The position numbers and the translations under genes were made by a program. This document shows positions 24,596-33,434 of a stretch of DNA of 64,000 nucleotides, piece after piece (positions within the stretch are counted from its first letter, which is position 1; each line of letters begins with the position of its first letter). Below the pieces are notes generated by a model, which was not told the DNA's origin, did not search any database, and saw only the letters and a program-made list of their open reading frames with translations. The DNA is taken from positions 1-64,000 of the forward strand of contig CAYWSB010000009.1 of NCBI GenBank assembly GCA_964460465.1, written 5' to 3'. Source of the stretch: SLRI01 sp964460465. GTDB lineage: Bacteria > Pseudomonadota > Alphaproteobacteria > Geminicoccales > Geminicoccaceae.

Positions 24596-25708
24596 TCAGG
24601 AAATGAGCCCGGTGAAGAACTTGATGATGTTCATCTGCACGAGGTCGTTCCACGTGGCGAAGATCATCAAGGTCAAGACCATGGCCAAGCCGACGCGGAA
24701 GGCCATTTCCTGGCTGCGCTCGCCGAGGGGCCGCCCGCGCGCCGCCTCGATCGTGTAGAGCACGAGGTGGCCGCCGTCCAGCATCGGGATGGGGAAGAGA
24801 TTGATCAATCCGAGATTGATCGAGAGGATGGCGGTGAACCAGATGGCGGGCACCAGGCCGTCCTGGGCGATGGTGCCCGACATCTGCGCGATGCGCAGCG
24901 GCCCGCCCAGTTCCTCGGTGCCGCGGCTGCCCATGATCATCTCGCCGAGTGCGGTCAGCGTCGCGGAGACCATGCGGACGGTCTCGCCGGTCGCCTCGAA
25001 CACGGCCATGCCGGGATTGCTCCGGCGGAACTCGATCCCGGTCCGGCTGATGCCGACGAGGCCGACCCGATGGACGTTGCCGAACCGGTCCTCGATCTCG
25101 CGCAGCGCCGGCGTGACGATCACCTCGAGCGGCGCACCGTCGCGCTCGATCGCGAAGGTGAGCGGCACCTCGGCCCGGTCGCGCACCAGGGTCTGCAGAT
25201 GCTCGAAGCTGTCCACCGCGCGGCCGTCGACCGCCACCACGCGGTCGCCGGGCTCGAGGCCGGCCGCCGCGGCAGGGCTCTCCGGGGTCACCTCGCCGAC
25301 CACGGCCGGGGTGAACGGCCGGCCGCTGAGGACGAACAGCACGCTCAGCACGACGATGGCGAAGAGGAAGTTGGCGGCCGGGCCGGCGACCACGATGGCC
25401 ATGCGCTGCCACACGGACTTCGCCGGGAAGCTCTCCTTCTGCCAGGCCGTGGCAGCGTCCGGCGTGGCGCTGGTGGCATCGGCGTCGCCGAGCATCTTCA
25501 CGTAGCCGCCGAGCGGCACGAGGCTGAACTTCCAGCGCGTCCCGTTCCGATCGTTGAAGCCGAAGAGCTCGCGACCGAAGCCGATGGAGAAGACCTCGAC
25601 CTTCACGCCGTTGCGCCGCGCCACCCAGTAATGGCCGTACTCGTGCACGAAGACGACGATCGAGAGGATGATCAGGAACGGAACGACGTAACCGAAGATG
25701 ATGCTCAT
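24596..25708 (-). CDS. rseP: RIP metalloprotease RseP
   Basis: A 370-residue site-2 protease family membrane enzyme. The zinc motif HEYGH lies in the first TM helix (residues about 23-27), followed by GFGRELFGF and VPLGGYVKMLGD. One PDZ domain is evident (about 125-200, AAGLEPGDRVVAVDG). The second metal site is NLFPIPMLDGGHL in a late TM helix. RseP cleaves anti-sigma factors and signal-peptide remnants in the inner membrane. It is 370 residues rather than the about 450 of E. coli, consistent with a single PDZ domain, which is common in alphaproteobacteria. It lies between dxr and bamA. Confidence 0.95.
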   Translation of the reverse strand: MSIIFGYVVPFLIILSIVVFVHEYGHYWVARRNGVKVEVFSIGFGRELFGFNDRNGTRWKFSLVPLGGYVKMLGDADATSATPDAATAWQKESFPAKSVWQRMAIVVAGPAANFLFAIVVLSVLFVLSGRPFTPAVVGEVTPESPAAAAGLEPGDRVVAVDGRAVDSFEHLQTLVRDRAEVPLTFAIERDGAPLEVIVTPALREIEDRFGNVHRVGLVGISRTGIEFRRSNPGMAVFEATGETVRMVSATLTALGEMIMGSRGTEELGGPLRIAQMSGTIAQDGLVPAIWFTAILSINLGLINLFPIPMLDGGHLVLYTIEAARGRPLGERSQEMAFRVGLAMVLTLMIFATWNDLVQMNIIKFFTGLIS

Positions 25709-25753
25709 GCAGCCACTCTCTTGCGTTCGGACGCCGCCGGCGACCGCTCTTGG

Positions 25754-26977
25754 TCAGGCGCCGATGGCGACGCGTCGGGCGACCTCGTCGTCGGCCAGCC
25801 GGCGCGACTCGCGATCGTAGGCGACTATATCGTCGATCGAGCCCGGTTCGTCACCGGTCAGCCGCGCCAAAACGTCGGCGACCACCCCGGCGATGTCGAG
25901 AAAGCGCAGCCGGCCGGCGATGAAGGCCGCCACCGCCACCTCGTTGGCCGCATTGAGCGTGATCGGCCGCACGCCGCCGGCGCGGAGCGCCTGGCGGGCC
26001 AGGGTAAGGGCCGGGAAGCGCTCCGGATCGGGGGCGCGGAAATCGAGCCGGCCGATGCTGGCGAGGTCGAGCCGGCTGCGGGCCACCGCGAGCCGGCCGG
26101 GCCAGCCGAGGCAGAAGGCGATGGGCACGCGCATGTCGGGGACGCCGAGCTGGGCGAGCTGCGAGCCGTCCTTGAAGGCGACGAGGCTGTGCACGACGGA
26201 TTGCGGATGGACGAGGATCTCGATCCGCGGCTCGGGCACGGCGAAGAGGTGATGCGCCTCGATCAGCTCGAGCCCCTTGTTCATCATCGTCGCACTGTCG
26301 ATGCTGATCTTGGCCCCCATCGACCAGTTGGGATGGGCCAGGGCCTGGTCGATCGTGACCTCGGCCATCGCCGCCCGGTCGAGGTCGCGGAACGGGCCGC
26401 CGGAGGCAGTGAGGATCAGCCGGTCGACGGCGGCGCGGTCGTGCCCTGCCAGCCCCTGGAAGATGGCGTTGTGCTCGGAATCGACCGGCAGGATCGTGGT
26501 TCCGTGCGCGGCCGCGGTGCGCATCACCAGCGTGCCGGCGCAGACCAGGCACTCCTTGTTGGCGATGGCCACCATCCGTCCCTGGCGGAGGGCGGCGAGC
26601 GTCGGGGCGAGGCCGACGGCACCGACGATCGCCGACATCAGCCAGTCGACCGGCCGGGCTGCCGCCTCCAGCACCGCCGCCGGGCCGGCCGCGACCGCGA
26701 TGCCGGTGCCGGCGAGGGCCGCGCGCAGCCGGTCGTAGGCGGCCGGATCGGCGACGACCGCGAGCTCGGCACCGACCTTCACCGCCTGCGCCGCCAGGGC
26801 CTCGGCGTGGCCGTTGGCGACCAGCGCCACCACCCGGAACGAGGCGGGATCGGCCTCGATGAGGTCGAGCGTGCTGCGGCCGATCGAGCCGGTCGACCCG
26901 AGCACGCTGACGGAGCGTGGCCGGTCGGGGCTCGGCGGCAGGGGCCGTGCGGCCGCGGTGACGGGCGAGAATGACAT
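25754..26977 (-). CDS. dxr: 1-deoxy-D-xylulose 5-phosphate reductoisomerase
   Basis: A 407-residue enzyme of the MEP isoprenoid pathway converting DXP to MEP with NADPH. The nucleotide-binding motif is VLGSTGSIGRSTLDLI. Substrate and metal motifs include ANKECLVCAG, LPVDSEHNAIFQ, TASGGPFRD, NWSMGAKISIDSATMMNKGLE and HPQSVVHSLV. Length is normal. It is 9 nt downstream of cdsA and 45 nt upstream of rseP. Confidence 0.97.
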   Translation of the reverse strand: MSFSPVTAAARPLPPSPDRPRSVSVLGSTGSIGRSTLDLIEADPASFRVVALVANGHAEALAAQAVKVGAELAVVADPAAYDRLRAALAGTGIAVAAGPAAVLEAAARPVDWLMSAIVGAVGLAPTLAALRQGRMVAIANKECLVCAGTLVMRTAAAHGTTILPVDSEHNAIFQGLAGHDRAAVDRLILTASGGPFRDLDRAAMAEVTIDQALAHPNWSMGAKISIDSATMMNKGLELIEAHHLFAVPEPRIEILVHPQSVVHSLVAFKDGSQLAQLGVPDMRVPIAFCLGWPGRLAVARSRLDLASIGRLDFRAPDPERFPALTLARQALRAGGVRPITLNAANEVAVAAFIAGRLRFLDIAGVVADVLARLTGDEPGSIDDIVAYDRESRRLADDEVARRVAIGA

Positions 26978-26986
26978 AGCGTACGT

Positions 26987-27826
26987 CTAGAGGGCGCGAT
27001 CGAGGGCGACAAGCATGGCCAGCGTGGGCACGGCGAAGAGGTAGCCGTCGAGCCGGTCCAGCATGCCGCCGTGGCCGGGGATCAGCCGGCCGCTGTCCTT
27101 GACGCCGGCGCGGCGCTTGATGAACGACTCGAAGAGGTCGCCGGACTGCGCCACCAGCGCTAGGATCGCAGCGAAGAGCCCGCCCTGCAGCCAGCCCCAG
27201 CCGCCGAGGCCGGCGGCCGCGGCCCCCAGGACCACGGCGCCGGTCACCCCGCCGGCGAGCCCGGACCAGGTCTTGCCCGGGCTGATCCGCGGGGCGAGCT
27301 TGGGCCCGCCGAGGCTGCGCCCGGTGAGGTAGGCGAAGACGTCGGTGGCGACCACGACGATGACCAGCCAGAAGACCAGCTGCATGCCGTGCGGCAGGTC
27401 CCTGAGCGCCAGAAACGCCACGGCCGGCACACCCAGATAGACGATGCCGACGACCGCCCAGAGCCGCTGATGCCAGTCGCCGACACGGCGGATCAGCAGC
27501 ATGCTGACGAGCAGCAGGGCGGCGCCGATGCCGCCGGCGACCAGCGCCTGGGTGGCGGTCGGTGCCGCGGTCACCCAGTGCTGCAGCAGGCCCATGAGCA
27601 GGAGCGGCAGGAGCACCACGCCGACCACGGCGTACCGCCGACGGCTGTCGCTCATGGTGAGCCTGGCCCACTCCCACGCCATGAGGATCAGCACCACCAT
27701 CATCACCGCGGCGAAGTACCAGCCACCCAGGAAGATGACGACGGCGGCCATGGCCGCCATGACCAAACCGGCGATCGCCCGCTTGCCGAGATCGGCGGGC
27801 AGCCGCTGGTCAGCCGGCGCTGGCAC
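26987..27826 (-). CDS. cdsA: Phosphatidate cytidylyltransferase
   Basis: A 279-residue integral membrane enzyme with about seven TM helices. It makes CDP-diacylglycerol from phosphatidate and CTP for phospholipid synthesis. The C-terminal CDP-alcohol signature appears around SFIKRRAGVKDSGRLIPGHGGMLDRLDG, which holds the conserved K-R-x-x-x-K-D and P-G-H-G-G-x-x-D-R residues. The likely start is a GTG that overlaps the end of uppS by 17 bp, suggesting coupled translation. Confidence 0.95.
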   Translation of the reverse strand: MPAPADQRLPADLGKRAIAGLVMAAMAAVVIFLGGWYFAAVMMVVLILMAWEWARLTMSDSRRRYAVVGVVLLPLLLMGLLQHWVTAAPTATQALVAGGIGAALLLVSMLLIRRVGDWHQRLWAVVGIVYLGVPAVAFLALRDLPHGMQLVFWLVIVVVATDVFAYLTGRSLGGPKLAPRISPGKTWSGLAGGVTGAVVLGAAAAGLGGWGWLQGGLFAAILALVAQSGDLFESFIKRRAGVKDSGRLIPGHGGMLDRLDGYLFAVPTLAMLVALDRAL

Positions 27827-28559
27827 CGAAGCGCCGCTCGCGCCGGCCGTACTCGTCGACGGCCTTGCGCAGGTGCTCCTCGGCGAAGTCCGGCCAGTGG
27901 ACGTCGAGGAAGACGAGCTCGGTGTAGGCGAGCTGCCAGAGGAGGAAGTTGCTGATCCGCTGCTCGCCCGAGGTGCGGATCAAGAGATCGGGATCCGGCA
28001 GGCCGGTGGTGTCGAGGGCAGCGGCGAAGAGGCGGTGGTCGATCGCCTCCGGGCTGACCTCGCCCTTGAGCGCCGCCGCCGCCAGGCGCTGCGCGGCGCG
28101 GACGATCTCGTCCCTGGCCCCGTAGTTCAGCGCGACGATCAGCTCGAGGTTGCGATGCACCCCGGTCAGGCGCTCGGCATTGTCGATGAGCTCGAGGATG
28201 TCGCGATCGAGTCGCGTCCGGTCGCCGATCACCCTGAGCCGGATCTCGTTCTTGTGCAGGGTCTCGATCTCCTTGCGGAGATAGAACCGCAGGAGCCCCA
28301 TGAGCTCGTTCACCTCGGTCGCGGGGCGTTGCCAGTTCTCCGACGAGAAGGCGAACAGGGTCAGGTAGCGGATGCCGAGATTGCCGCAGGCCTCGACGGC
28401 GCGGCGAACGGCCTCGGCGCCCTTGCGGTGGCCGAACACGGGGGGCCGGCCGCGGGCCCGCGCCCAGCGCCGATTGCCGTCCATGATGATCGCGACGTGG
28501 ACCGGCTGGGCGGGGCCGGCGGGCGCGGGCGTGGCTTGTTGCAGGGCAGTTGCTGACAC
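27810..28559 (-). CDS. uppS: Undecaprenyl diphosphate synthase (cis-prenyltransferase)
   Basis: A protein of about 250 residues. It has the diphosphate-binding motif VAIIMDGNRRWARARG, GHRKGAEAVRR, TLFAFSSENWQRP and the C-terminal PDLLIRTSGEQRISNFLLWQ, all typical of UppS. It makes the C55 lipid carrier for peptidoglycan and other envelope glycans. I placed the start at the GTG at 28559; a TTG two codons upstream is possible. It lies 54 bp downstream of frr and overlaps cdsA. Confidence 0.95.
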   Translation of the reverse strand: MSATALQQATPAPAGPAQPVHVAIIMDGNRRWARARGRPPVFGHRKGAEAVRRAVEACGNLGIRYLTLFAFSSENWQRPATEVNELMGLLRFYLRKEIETLHKNEIRLRVIGDRTRLDRDILELIDNAERLTGVHRNLELIVALNYGARDEIVRAAQRLAAAALKGEVSPEAIDHRLFAAALDTTGLPDPDLLIRTSGEQRISNFLLWQLAYTELVFLDVHWPDFAEEHLRKAVDEYGRRERRFGASAG

Positions 28560-28613
28560 GAGCAATCCGTGTGCTGGGGTCGCCGCTCGAGCCGGGAGGC
28601 CGACTCTCGGATC

Positions 28614-29177
28614 CTAGACGGTGACGATGTCCTTCTCTTTATGCTGCAAGAGATCGGCGACGAGCTCGATATGCTTGTCGGTCATGGCCTGCACCTCGTC
28701 GGACCAGAGCTTGTGCTCGTCCTGGCTGATGTGACCATCCTTTTCCAGCTTCTTCAGCTGGTCCATGCCGTCGCGGCGGACGTTGCGGATGGCGATGCGG
28801 GCCTGCTCGGCGTAGCGGTGTGCCACCTTGACCAGGTCCTGGCGGCGCTCCTCGCTCAACTCCGGCAGCGGGATACGCAGAAGCTGGCCGTCGACGGCGG
28901 GGTTGAGGCCGAGATTGGAGTTGCGAATGGCCTTCTCGACCGCCTTGACGTTGGCCTTGTCCCACACCTGGACGGTGATCATGCGCGGCTCGGGCACATT
29001 GATGTTGCCGACCTGGTTGATGGGCACGCTGGCACCATAGGCGTCGACCACGATGGGCTCGAGCAGGCTCGCCGAGGCCCGGCCCGTGCGCAGGCCCGAG
29101 AACTCCTTGCGCAGGGAGTCGATCGCACCGTCCATCCGCCGTTGCAGGTCGTCGATGTCCAGTTCCTTGTTGCTCAT
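28614..29177 (-). CDS. frr: Ribosome recycling factor
   Basis: A 187-residue protein with the RRF fold signatures: RMDGAIDSLRKEFSGLRTGRAS at the N-terminus, GASVPINQVGNINVPEPR in the hinge/beta domain and the helical C-terminal region VRRDGMDQLKKLEKDG. It splits post-termination ribosomes with EF-G. Its ATG overlaps the pyrH stop by four bases (ATGA). Confidence 0.97.
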   Translation of the reverse strand: MSNKELDIDDLQRRMDGAIDSLRKEFSGLRTGRASASLLEPIVVDAYGASVPINQVGNINVPEPRMITVQVWDKANVKAVEKAIRNSNLGLNPAVDGQLLRIPLPELSEERRQDLVKVAHRYAEQARIAIRNVRRDGMDQLKKLEKDGHISQDEHKLWSDEVQAMTDKHIELVADLLQHKEKDIVTV

Positions 29178-29920
29178 GCCGCCTGAGCCTCGCCGGTGAT
29201 GATGGTGTAGGTGCCCTCGCCGCGCAGCACCCGGGCGAGCGCACCGGGCGCCTGGACCGCGAAGACCAGGATCGGGATGGCGCTCTCGCGGGCGAGCGAT
29301 ATCGCCGAGGCGTCCATGACCCGGAGGTCCTTGGCCAGGACGTCCAGATAGCTGAGCTGATCGAAGCGCTTGGCCCCGGGATTGCGCTTCGGGTCGGCAT
29401 CGTAGACGCCGTCGACCTGGGTCGCCTTCAAGATGGCGTCGCAGCCCATCTCCGTGGCCCGCAGCGCCGCCGCGGTGTCGGTGGTGAAGAACGGGTTGCC
29501 GGTGCCGGCCGCGAAGATGACGACCCGCCCCTTCTCGAGATGCCGCATCGCCCGTCGGCGGATATAGGGCTCGCAGACCGACGACATGGGGATCGCCGAC
29601 ATCACCCGTGTCGGCAGGCCGATCTGCTCGATGACGCTCTGCACGGCGAGCGCGTTGATGACGGTGCCGAGCATGCCCATGTAGTCGGCGCTGGCCCGCT
29701 CGACGCCGGCGCCGGCGAGAGCCGCACCACGGATGATGTTGCCGCCGCCGATGACGAGGCAGAGCTCGACGCCGAGGTCGTGCGCCGCCTTCACCTCGAC
29801 CGCCAGCTGCCGCAGGACCTTGCTGTCGTGCCCGAAGCTCTGGTCGCCGAGCAGCGCCTCGCCGGACATCTTGAGGAGCACGCGGCGGTAGCGCGGGGAT
29901 GCCGTCGATTGTTCGCTCAT
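29174..29920 (-). CDS. pyrH: UMP kinase
   Basis: A 248-residue bacterial UMP kinase that phosphorylates UMP to UDP. The motifs seen are LLKMSGEALLGD, LVIGGGNIIRGAAL, DYMGMLGTVINALA, FAAGTGNPFFTTD and KATQVDGVYDADPK. The start is the ATG at 29920; the reading frame extends nine codons further without support. It is 152 bp downstream of tsf, and that gap may carry an internal promoter, though none is clear. Confidence 0.97.
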   Translation of the reverse strand: MSEQSTASPRYRRVLLKMSGEALLGDQSFGHDSKVLRQLAVEVKAAHDLGVELCLVIGGGNIIRGAALAGAGVERASADYMGMLGTVINALAVQSVIEQIGLPTRVMSAIPMSSVCEPYIRRRAMRHLEKGRVVIFAAGTGNPFFTTDTAAALRATEMGCDAILKATQVDGVYDADPKRNPGAKRFDQLSYLDVLAKDLRVMDASAISLARESAIPILVFAVQAPGALARVLRGEGTYTIITGEAQAA

Positions 29921-30072
29921 CACCCGAGCACCCCCAGCACGTCCCACTTCGCCATCGTCACCCCTGTCAGGCCCGCCACCGGCGGACCGCCTTTTTCACC
30001 GGAAGCTCAACGTCTCGCCATCGTCGCCCGCAGCCCCGGTCCCGGCCCTGGTCGAACGCTGCCTTGGCCCGG

Positions 30073-30996
30073 TCAAGCCGTCAACTTGGCGACCTCGGCC
30101 GCCAGGTCGTTCTCTTCCCTGGCGATGCCCTCGCCCAGCGCCAGCCGAACGAAGCCGGTGACGGTCACCGCCGCGCCGGCCGCCTTGCCGGCCTCGGCGA
30201 GCGCCTCCTTGACCTTCTTGTCGGTGTCCATCACCCAGGTCTGCTCGAGCAGCACGCTCTCCTCGTAGAACTTCCTGAGCCGGCCCTCGACCATCTTCTC
30301 GATGATGCTCTCGGGCTTGCCCGAGGCGCGTGCCTGGTCGGCGAAGATGTTGCGCTCGCGCTGCACCACCTGCGGGTCGAGGTCGGCAATGGACACCGCC
30401 TGCGGGTTGGCCGCGGCGATGTGCATGGCGAGCTGCTTGCCGAAGGCCTCGAGCGGCGCCGTGCTGCCGGTCGATTCGAGCGCCACCAGCACGCCCATCC
30501 GCCCGAGCCCGGGGGCCGCCTGCTGGTGCAGGTACCCGGCGACGCTGCCGCTGCCCACCTGCAGCATTGCGGTGCGGCGCAGGTTGATGTTCTCGCCGAT
30601 GACGCCGATCGCGTCGGTGATCGTGTCGGCCACGCTCTTGCCGGTGGCCGGGATGGTCATCGCCTTCAACGCCTCGAGGTCGCCGCCTGCGGCGATGGCG
30701 AGGCTGGTGATCTGGGTGACGAGCGCCTGGAAGGCATCGTTCCTGGCGACGAAGTCGGTCTCGGAGTTGACCTCGACCACGGCCCCCTTGCCGGCCTCGA
30801 GCGCCATGCCGATCAGGCCGTCGGCCGTGGTCCGGCCGGCCTTCTTGGCGGCTGCGGCGAGGCCCTTCTTGCGCAGCGCGTCGACTGCCGCCTCGAGGTC
30901 GCCGGCAGTCTCGGCCAGCGCCTTCTTGCAATCCATCATCCCGGCGCCGGTCCGCTCGCGCAGCTCCTTCACCATCGATGCCGTAATCTCAGCCAT
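30073..30996 (-). CDS. tsf: Elongation factor Ts
   Basis: A 307-residue EF-Tu nucleotide-exchange factor. The N-terminal UBA-like module contains VKELRERTGAGMMDCKKAL with the TDFVARND core motif after it (residues about 78-85), and the C-terminal domain holds EQTWVMDTDKKV. Two adjacent ATGs are available. The second (30996) has better spacing from GGAAGAG and gives the usual MAEITA start. Confidence 0.96.
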   Translation of the reverse strand: MAEITASMVKELRERTGAGMMDCKKALAETAGDLEAAVDALRKKGLAAAAKKAGRTTADGLIGMALEAGKGAVVEVNSETDFVARNDAFQALVTQITSLAIAAGGDLEALKAMTIPATGKSVADTITDAIGVIGENINLRRTAMLQVGSGSVAGYLHQQAAPGLGRMGVLVALESTGSTAPLEAFGKQLAMHIAAANPQAVSIADLDPQVVQRERNIFADQARASGKPESIIEKMVEGRLRKFYEESVLLEQTWVMDTDKKVKEALAEAGKAAGAAVTVTGFVRLALGEGIAREENDLAAEVAKLTA

Positions 30997-31017
30997 CATC
31001 TCTTCCGCATCGGTTCA

Positions 31018-31051
31018 GTGGCGCTGTAACCGGCCGTCGGGCCGGCGCCAC
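31018..31051 (-). promoter_or_regulatory. Strong nested hairpin between rpsB and tsf
   Basis: The rpsB-tsf spacer folds into a hairpin. The outer 7-bp stem is GTGGCGC (31018-31024) with GCGCCAC (31045-31051). The inner stem CCGGCC (31030-31035) pairs with the GGCCGG stretch just before, loop GTCG. It ends about 19 nt upstream of the tsf start and no U-tract follows. This suits partial attenuation, mRNA processing or stability between the two genes rather than full termination. Confidence 0.5.
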
Positions 31052-31069
31052 GATCATCTCGCTCGCCGC

Positions 31070-31912
31070 TCAGGCGCGGGCCGCATCGCCGGCCGGGGTC
31101 TCGATCGGCTCGACGGCACCAATGCCGCCCTCGCCGATCCCCTCGACGCCACCCGCCTCGAGCGGCTCGATGGTCTCGGCATCGAGGGGCTCGATCTCGC
31201 CCATGTCGATGCCGCTCGCGGTCATCTCGGCCTGCAGCCCGTCGAGGACGGCCTGGACCATGAGGTCGCAATAGAGGTTGATCGCCCGGCTGGCGTCGTC
31301 GTTGCCGGGCACCGGGTAGCGGATGTCGGCCGGGCTCGAGTTGCTGTCGAGGATGGCGACGACCGGCAGGCCCAGCTTCCGCGCCTCGGTGACGGCGATC
31401 GACTCCTTGTTGGTGTCGATGACGAAGAGGATGTCGGGCAGGCCGCCCATCTCCTTGATCCCGCCGAGCGCCTGCTCGAGCTTGTCGCGCTCGCGGCTCA
31501 GCTGCAGGAGTTCCTTCTTGGTGAGGCCGCTCTGCTGCTCGCCGAGGCGGCTCTCCAGCTCGCGCAGCCGGCGGATCGAGTTGGAGATCGTCCGCCAGTT
31601 GGTCAGCATGCCGCCGAGCCACCGATGGTTGACGTAGTACTGGCCGCAGCGCTGGGCGGCGCGCGCCACCGGCTCCTGGGCCTGCCGCTTGGTGCCGACG
31701 AAGAGCACGCGGCCGCCGCCTGCGACCACGTCACGCACCGCCTGCAGGGCGCGATGCATCAGCGGCACGGTCTGGGTGAGGTCGAGGATGTGGACGCCGT
31801 TCCTGACCCCGAAGATGTAGGGCTCCATCTGCGGGTTCCAGCGCCGGGTCTGGTGGCCGAAATGGACGCCCGCCTCGAGGAGCTGGCGCATGGTGAAGCT
31901 GGGGAAAGCCAT
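31070..31912 (-). CDS. rpsB: 30S ribosomal protein S2
   Basis: A 280-residue S2 protein. The core (residues 1-225) has MRQLLEAGVHFGHQTRRWNP, LFVGTKRQAQEPV, NHRWLGGMLTNW and PDILFVIDTNKESIAV. An acidic, Gly/Ile/Glu-rich tail of about 50 residues follows, a normal feature of alphaproteobacterial S2. It is the first gene of the long operon through tsf, pyrH, frr, uppS, cdsA, dxr, rseP, bamA, skp and fabZ. Confidence 0.97.
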   Translation of the reverse strand: MAFPSFTMRQLLEAGVHFGHQTRRWNPQMEPYIFGVRNGVHILDLTQTVPLMHRALQAVRDVVAGGGRVLFVGTKRQAQEPVARAAQRCGQYYVNHRWLGGMLTNWRTISNSIRRLRELESRLGEQQSGLTKKELLQLSRERDKLEQALGGIKEMGGLPDILFVIDTNKESIAVTEARKLGLPVVAILDSNSSPADIRYPVPGNDDASRAINLYCDLMVQAVLDGLQAEMTASGIDMGEIEPLDAETIEPLEAGGVEGIGEGGIGAVEPIETPAGDAARA

Positions 31913-32079
31913 CGGTCTTGTCGTTCCTGATCCGGTTGAGCCGCCGCGGATCGCGATCCGGCGAGTAGCCGGACACCGGTGCGCGCCAAAGCGCGCGGGA
32001 TGATCCGCGTGAGAGATGCCGCGTCTCTACTAGCGCTCCGCGACAAAAGCAAGCCGAGCGGCGGGGAAAATGGGCGCAG
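31913..32079 (-). promoter_or_regulatory. rpsB promoter and structured 5' leader
   Basis: This 167-bp region upstream of rpsB has an AT-richer segment near 32039-32075 (candidate promoter elements, none with clean consensus). A potentially highly structured leader follows: a perfect 14-bp palindrome at 31947-31960 and a hairpin with arms GCGCGC at 31981-31986 and 31991-31996 around CAAA. Ribosomal-protein leaders are often sites of autoregulation. S2 binding here is an inference with no motif match claimed. Confidence 0.45.
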
Positions 32080-32460
32080 CTATATACGTCCCTTGCGGCG
32101 GTTCAACTGGAAGAGGAACGGCGCCAACAGCTTGTCGTAGACGGCCGCCGCGACCGGGCGCAGGGGCCGCGAGGCGACAAGGAGGCCCAGCCAACGATGG
32201 CGGGGCATCCGCTGCCAGATCAGAATGAAGGCGTCAACGCCGACGTGCAGCGTGCCCGATTCGTCGAGCGCGTGCAGCCGGCGCCGGGCGGCCTCGCGGG
32301 CGATGCCGAAGCGCGCCAGCGCCTCCGGCTCGGCGGCGAGGTCGAGCCAGCGCACCCGGCTCCCGTCGGGCCCGCCCTTGTAGTGTTCGATCTCGCGCCG
32401 GCAGATCGGGCAGGCGCCGTTGTAGTAGCAGACCGGCCTCTCGAGGGTTTCGGTCGTCAT
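32080..32460 (-). CDS. DUF393/DCC-type thiol-disulfide oxidoreductase family protein
   Basis: A 126-residue protein with the DCC-family N-terminus CYYNGACPICRREI, a CxxC pair in a thioredoxin-like fold, followed by VRWLDLA and the ALDESGTLHVGVDAF segment typical of DUF393. The function of this family is poorly defined; a redox role is suggested by the CxxC pair. Its ATG overlaps the stop of the FAD oxidoreductase gene by four bases, so it is the last gene of that operon. Confidence 0.85.
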   Translation of the reverse strand: MTTETLERPVCYYNGACPICRREIEHYKGGPDGSRVRWLDLAAEPEALARFGIAREAARRRLHALDESGTLHVGVDAFILIWQRMPRHRWLGLLVASRPLRPVAAAVYDKLLAPFLFQLNRRKGRI

Positions 32461-33434
32461 GGCGTTCCTTTCACGGACGGCGGCAGCATCAGTCCGGCAA
32501 GCGCTTGACCCGACAGGAACGCCGCCTCGATCTTGCCGCCGAGGCACCAGTCGCCGCAAAGTCCGAGGCCGGCGGCCTGGTCGAAGAAAGCCGCCGCGCC
32601 GGCCGGCTCGGTGACGAGCGCGTAGCGCCAGCGGTGGGCCATCTGCGCCACCGGCGCGGCCGCCGATCCCGTGACCTCACGGAAGGCGGCGAGCAGCCGG
32701 GTTGCCACCGTCTCCGCCGGGTCCTCGAGGTGCGCCGTCGACCATTCGGGCGAGGCGTGCACCGTCCAGCTGTCGAAGCCCTCGCGGCCGGGCTTGCTCG
32801 TGTTACGCGCGATCCAGGCAACGGGACCACCTTCGAGCGGCCGGGCATCGAAGCCGGCGAGCTCGAGCGGCGGGTCGAAGGCCAGCATCAAGGCCCAGCA
32901 GGGGGCCATGACGGCCCTCCCGGCAGCGGCCACGAGCTCCGGCGGCGCGCCGTCCCCTGCCGTCGCCAGAAGCGCCCGGGCCTGGGGTGCCGGGTTTGCC
33001 AGCACGACGGCTCGGAACGGGCCCTGCCTTGCGCCGTCCGCCGCCGTCAGCCACCAGTCGGTGCCGGCCCGCTCCAGCCGCTCGATGCGACAATCGGTCC
33101 GCACCGGCACCTCGGCCAGGAGCTGCTTGAACGGCGTGGCCATGCCCGGCCGGCCGACGTAGACCGGCCGCTCGTCCAGCTCGGCCGCGGGCCAGCGGGC
33201 GACGGTGCCGGCGACGATGCCGGCCTCGAGCAGCTTCCGCAGGATCGGGTCCCGCGGCCGGATGAACTGCGCGCCGTGATCGAACACGGCCCCGTCGCGG
33301 CGGCGCTGCACCAGTCGGCCGCCGATCGAGCGGCCCTTGTCGAAGACGGTCACCCGGCGGCCCGCCTCGGCCAGGCCACGGGCGCAGATCGCCCCGGCGA
33401 CGCCTGCGCCGATGACGGCAATCTCCTGGGTCAT
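32457..33434 (-). CDS. FAD-dependent oxidoreductase, renalase-like
   Basis: A 325-residue flavoprotein. The Rossmann motif IAVIGAGVAGAICARGLAEAG binds the ADP part of FAD. VFDKGRSIGGRL and FDHGAQFIRPRD are typical of bacterial renalase-like amine oxidases. The C-terminal GLCGDWCLGGKIEAAFLSG is the second FAD contact. The substrate is unknown. It is coupled at both ends by ATGA overlaps, with the CCA enzyme upstream and DUF393 downstream. Confidence 0.87.
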   Translation of the reverse strand: MTQEIAVIGAGVAGAICARGLAEAGRRVTVFDKGRSIGGRLVQRRRDGAVFDHGAQFIRPRDPILRKLLEAGIVAGTVARWPAAELDERPVYVGRPGMATPFKQLLAEVPVRTDCRIERLERAGTDWWLTAADGARQGPFRAVVLANPAPQARALLATAGDGAPPELVAAAGRAVMAPCWALMLAFDPPLELAGFDARPLEGGPVAWIARNTSKPGREGFDSWTVHASPEWSTAHLEDPAETVATRLLAAFREVTGSAAAPVAQMAHRWRYALVTEPAGAAAFFDQAAGLGLCGDWCLGGKIEAAFLSGQALAGLMLPPSVKGTP

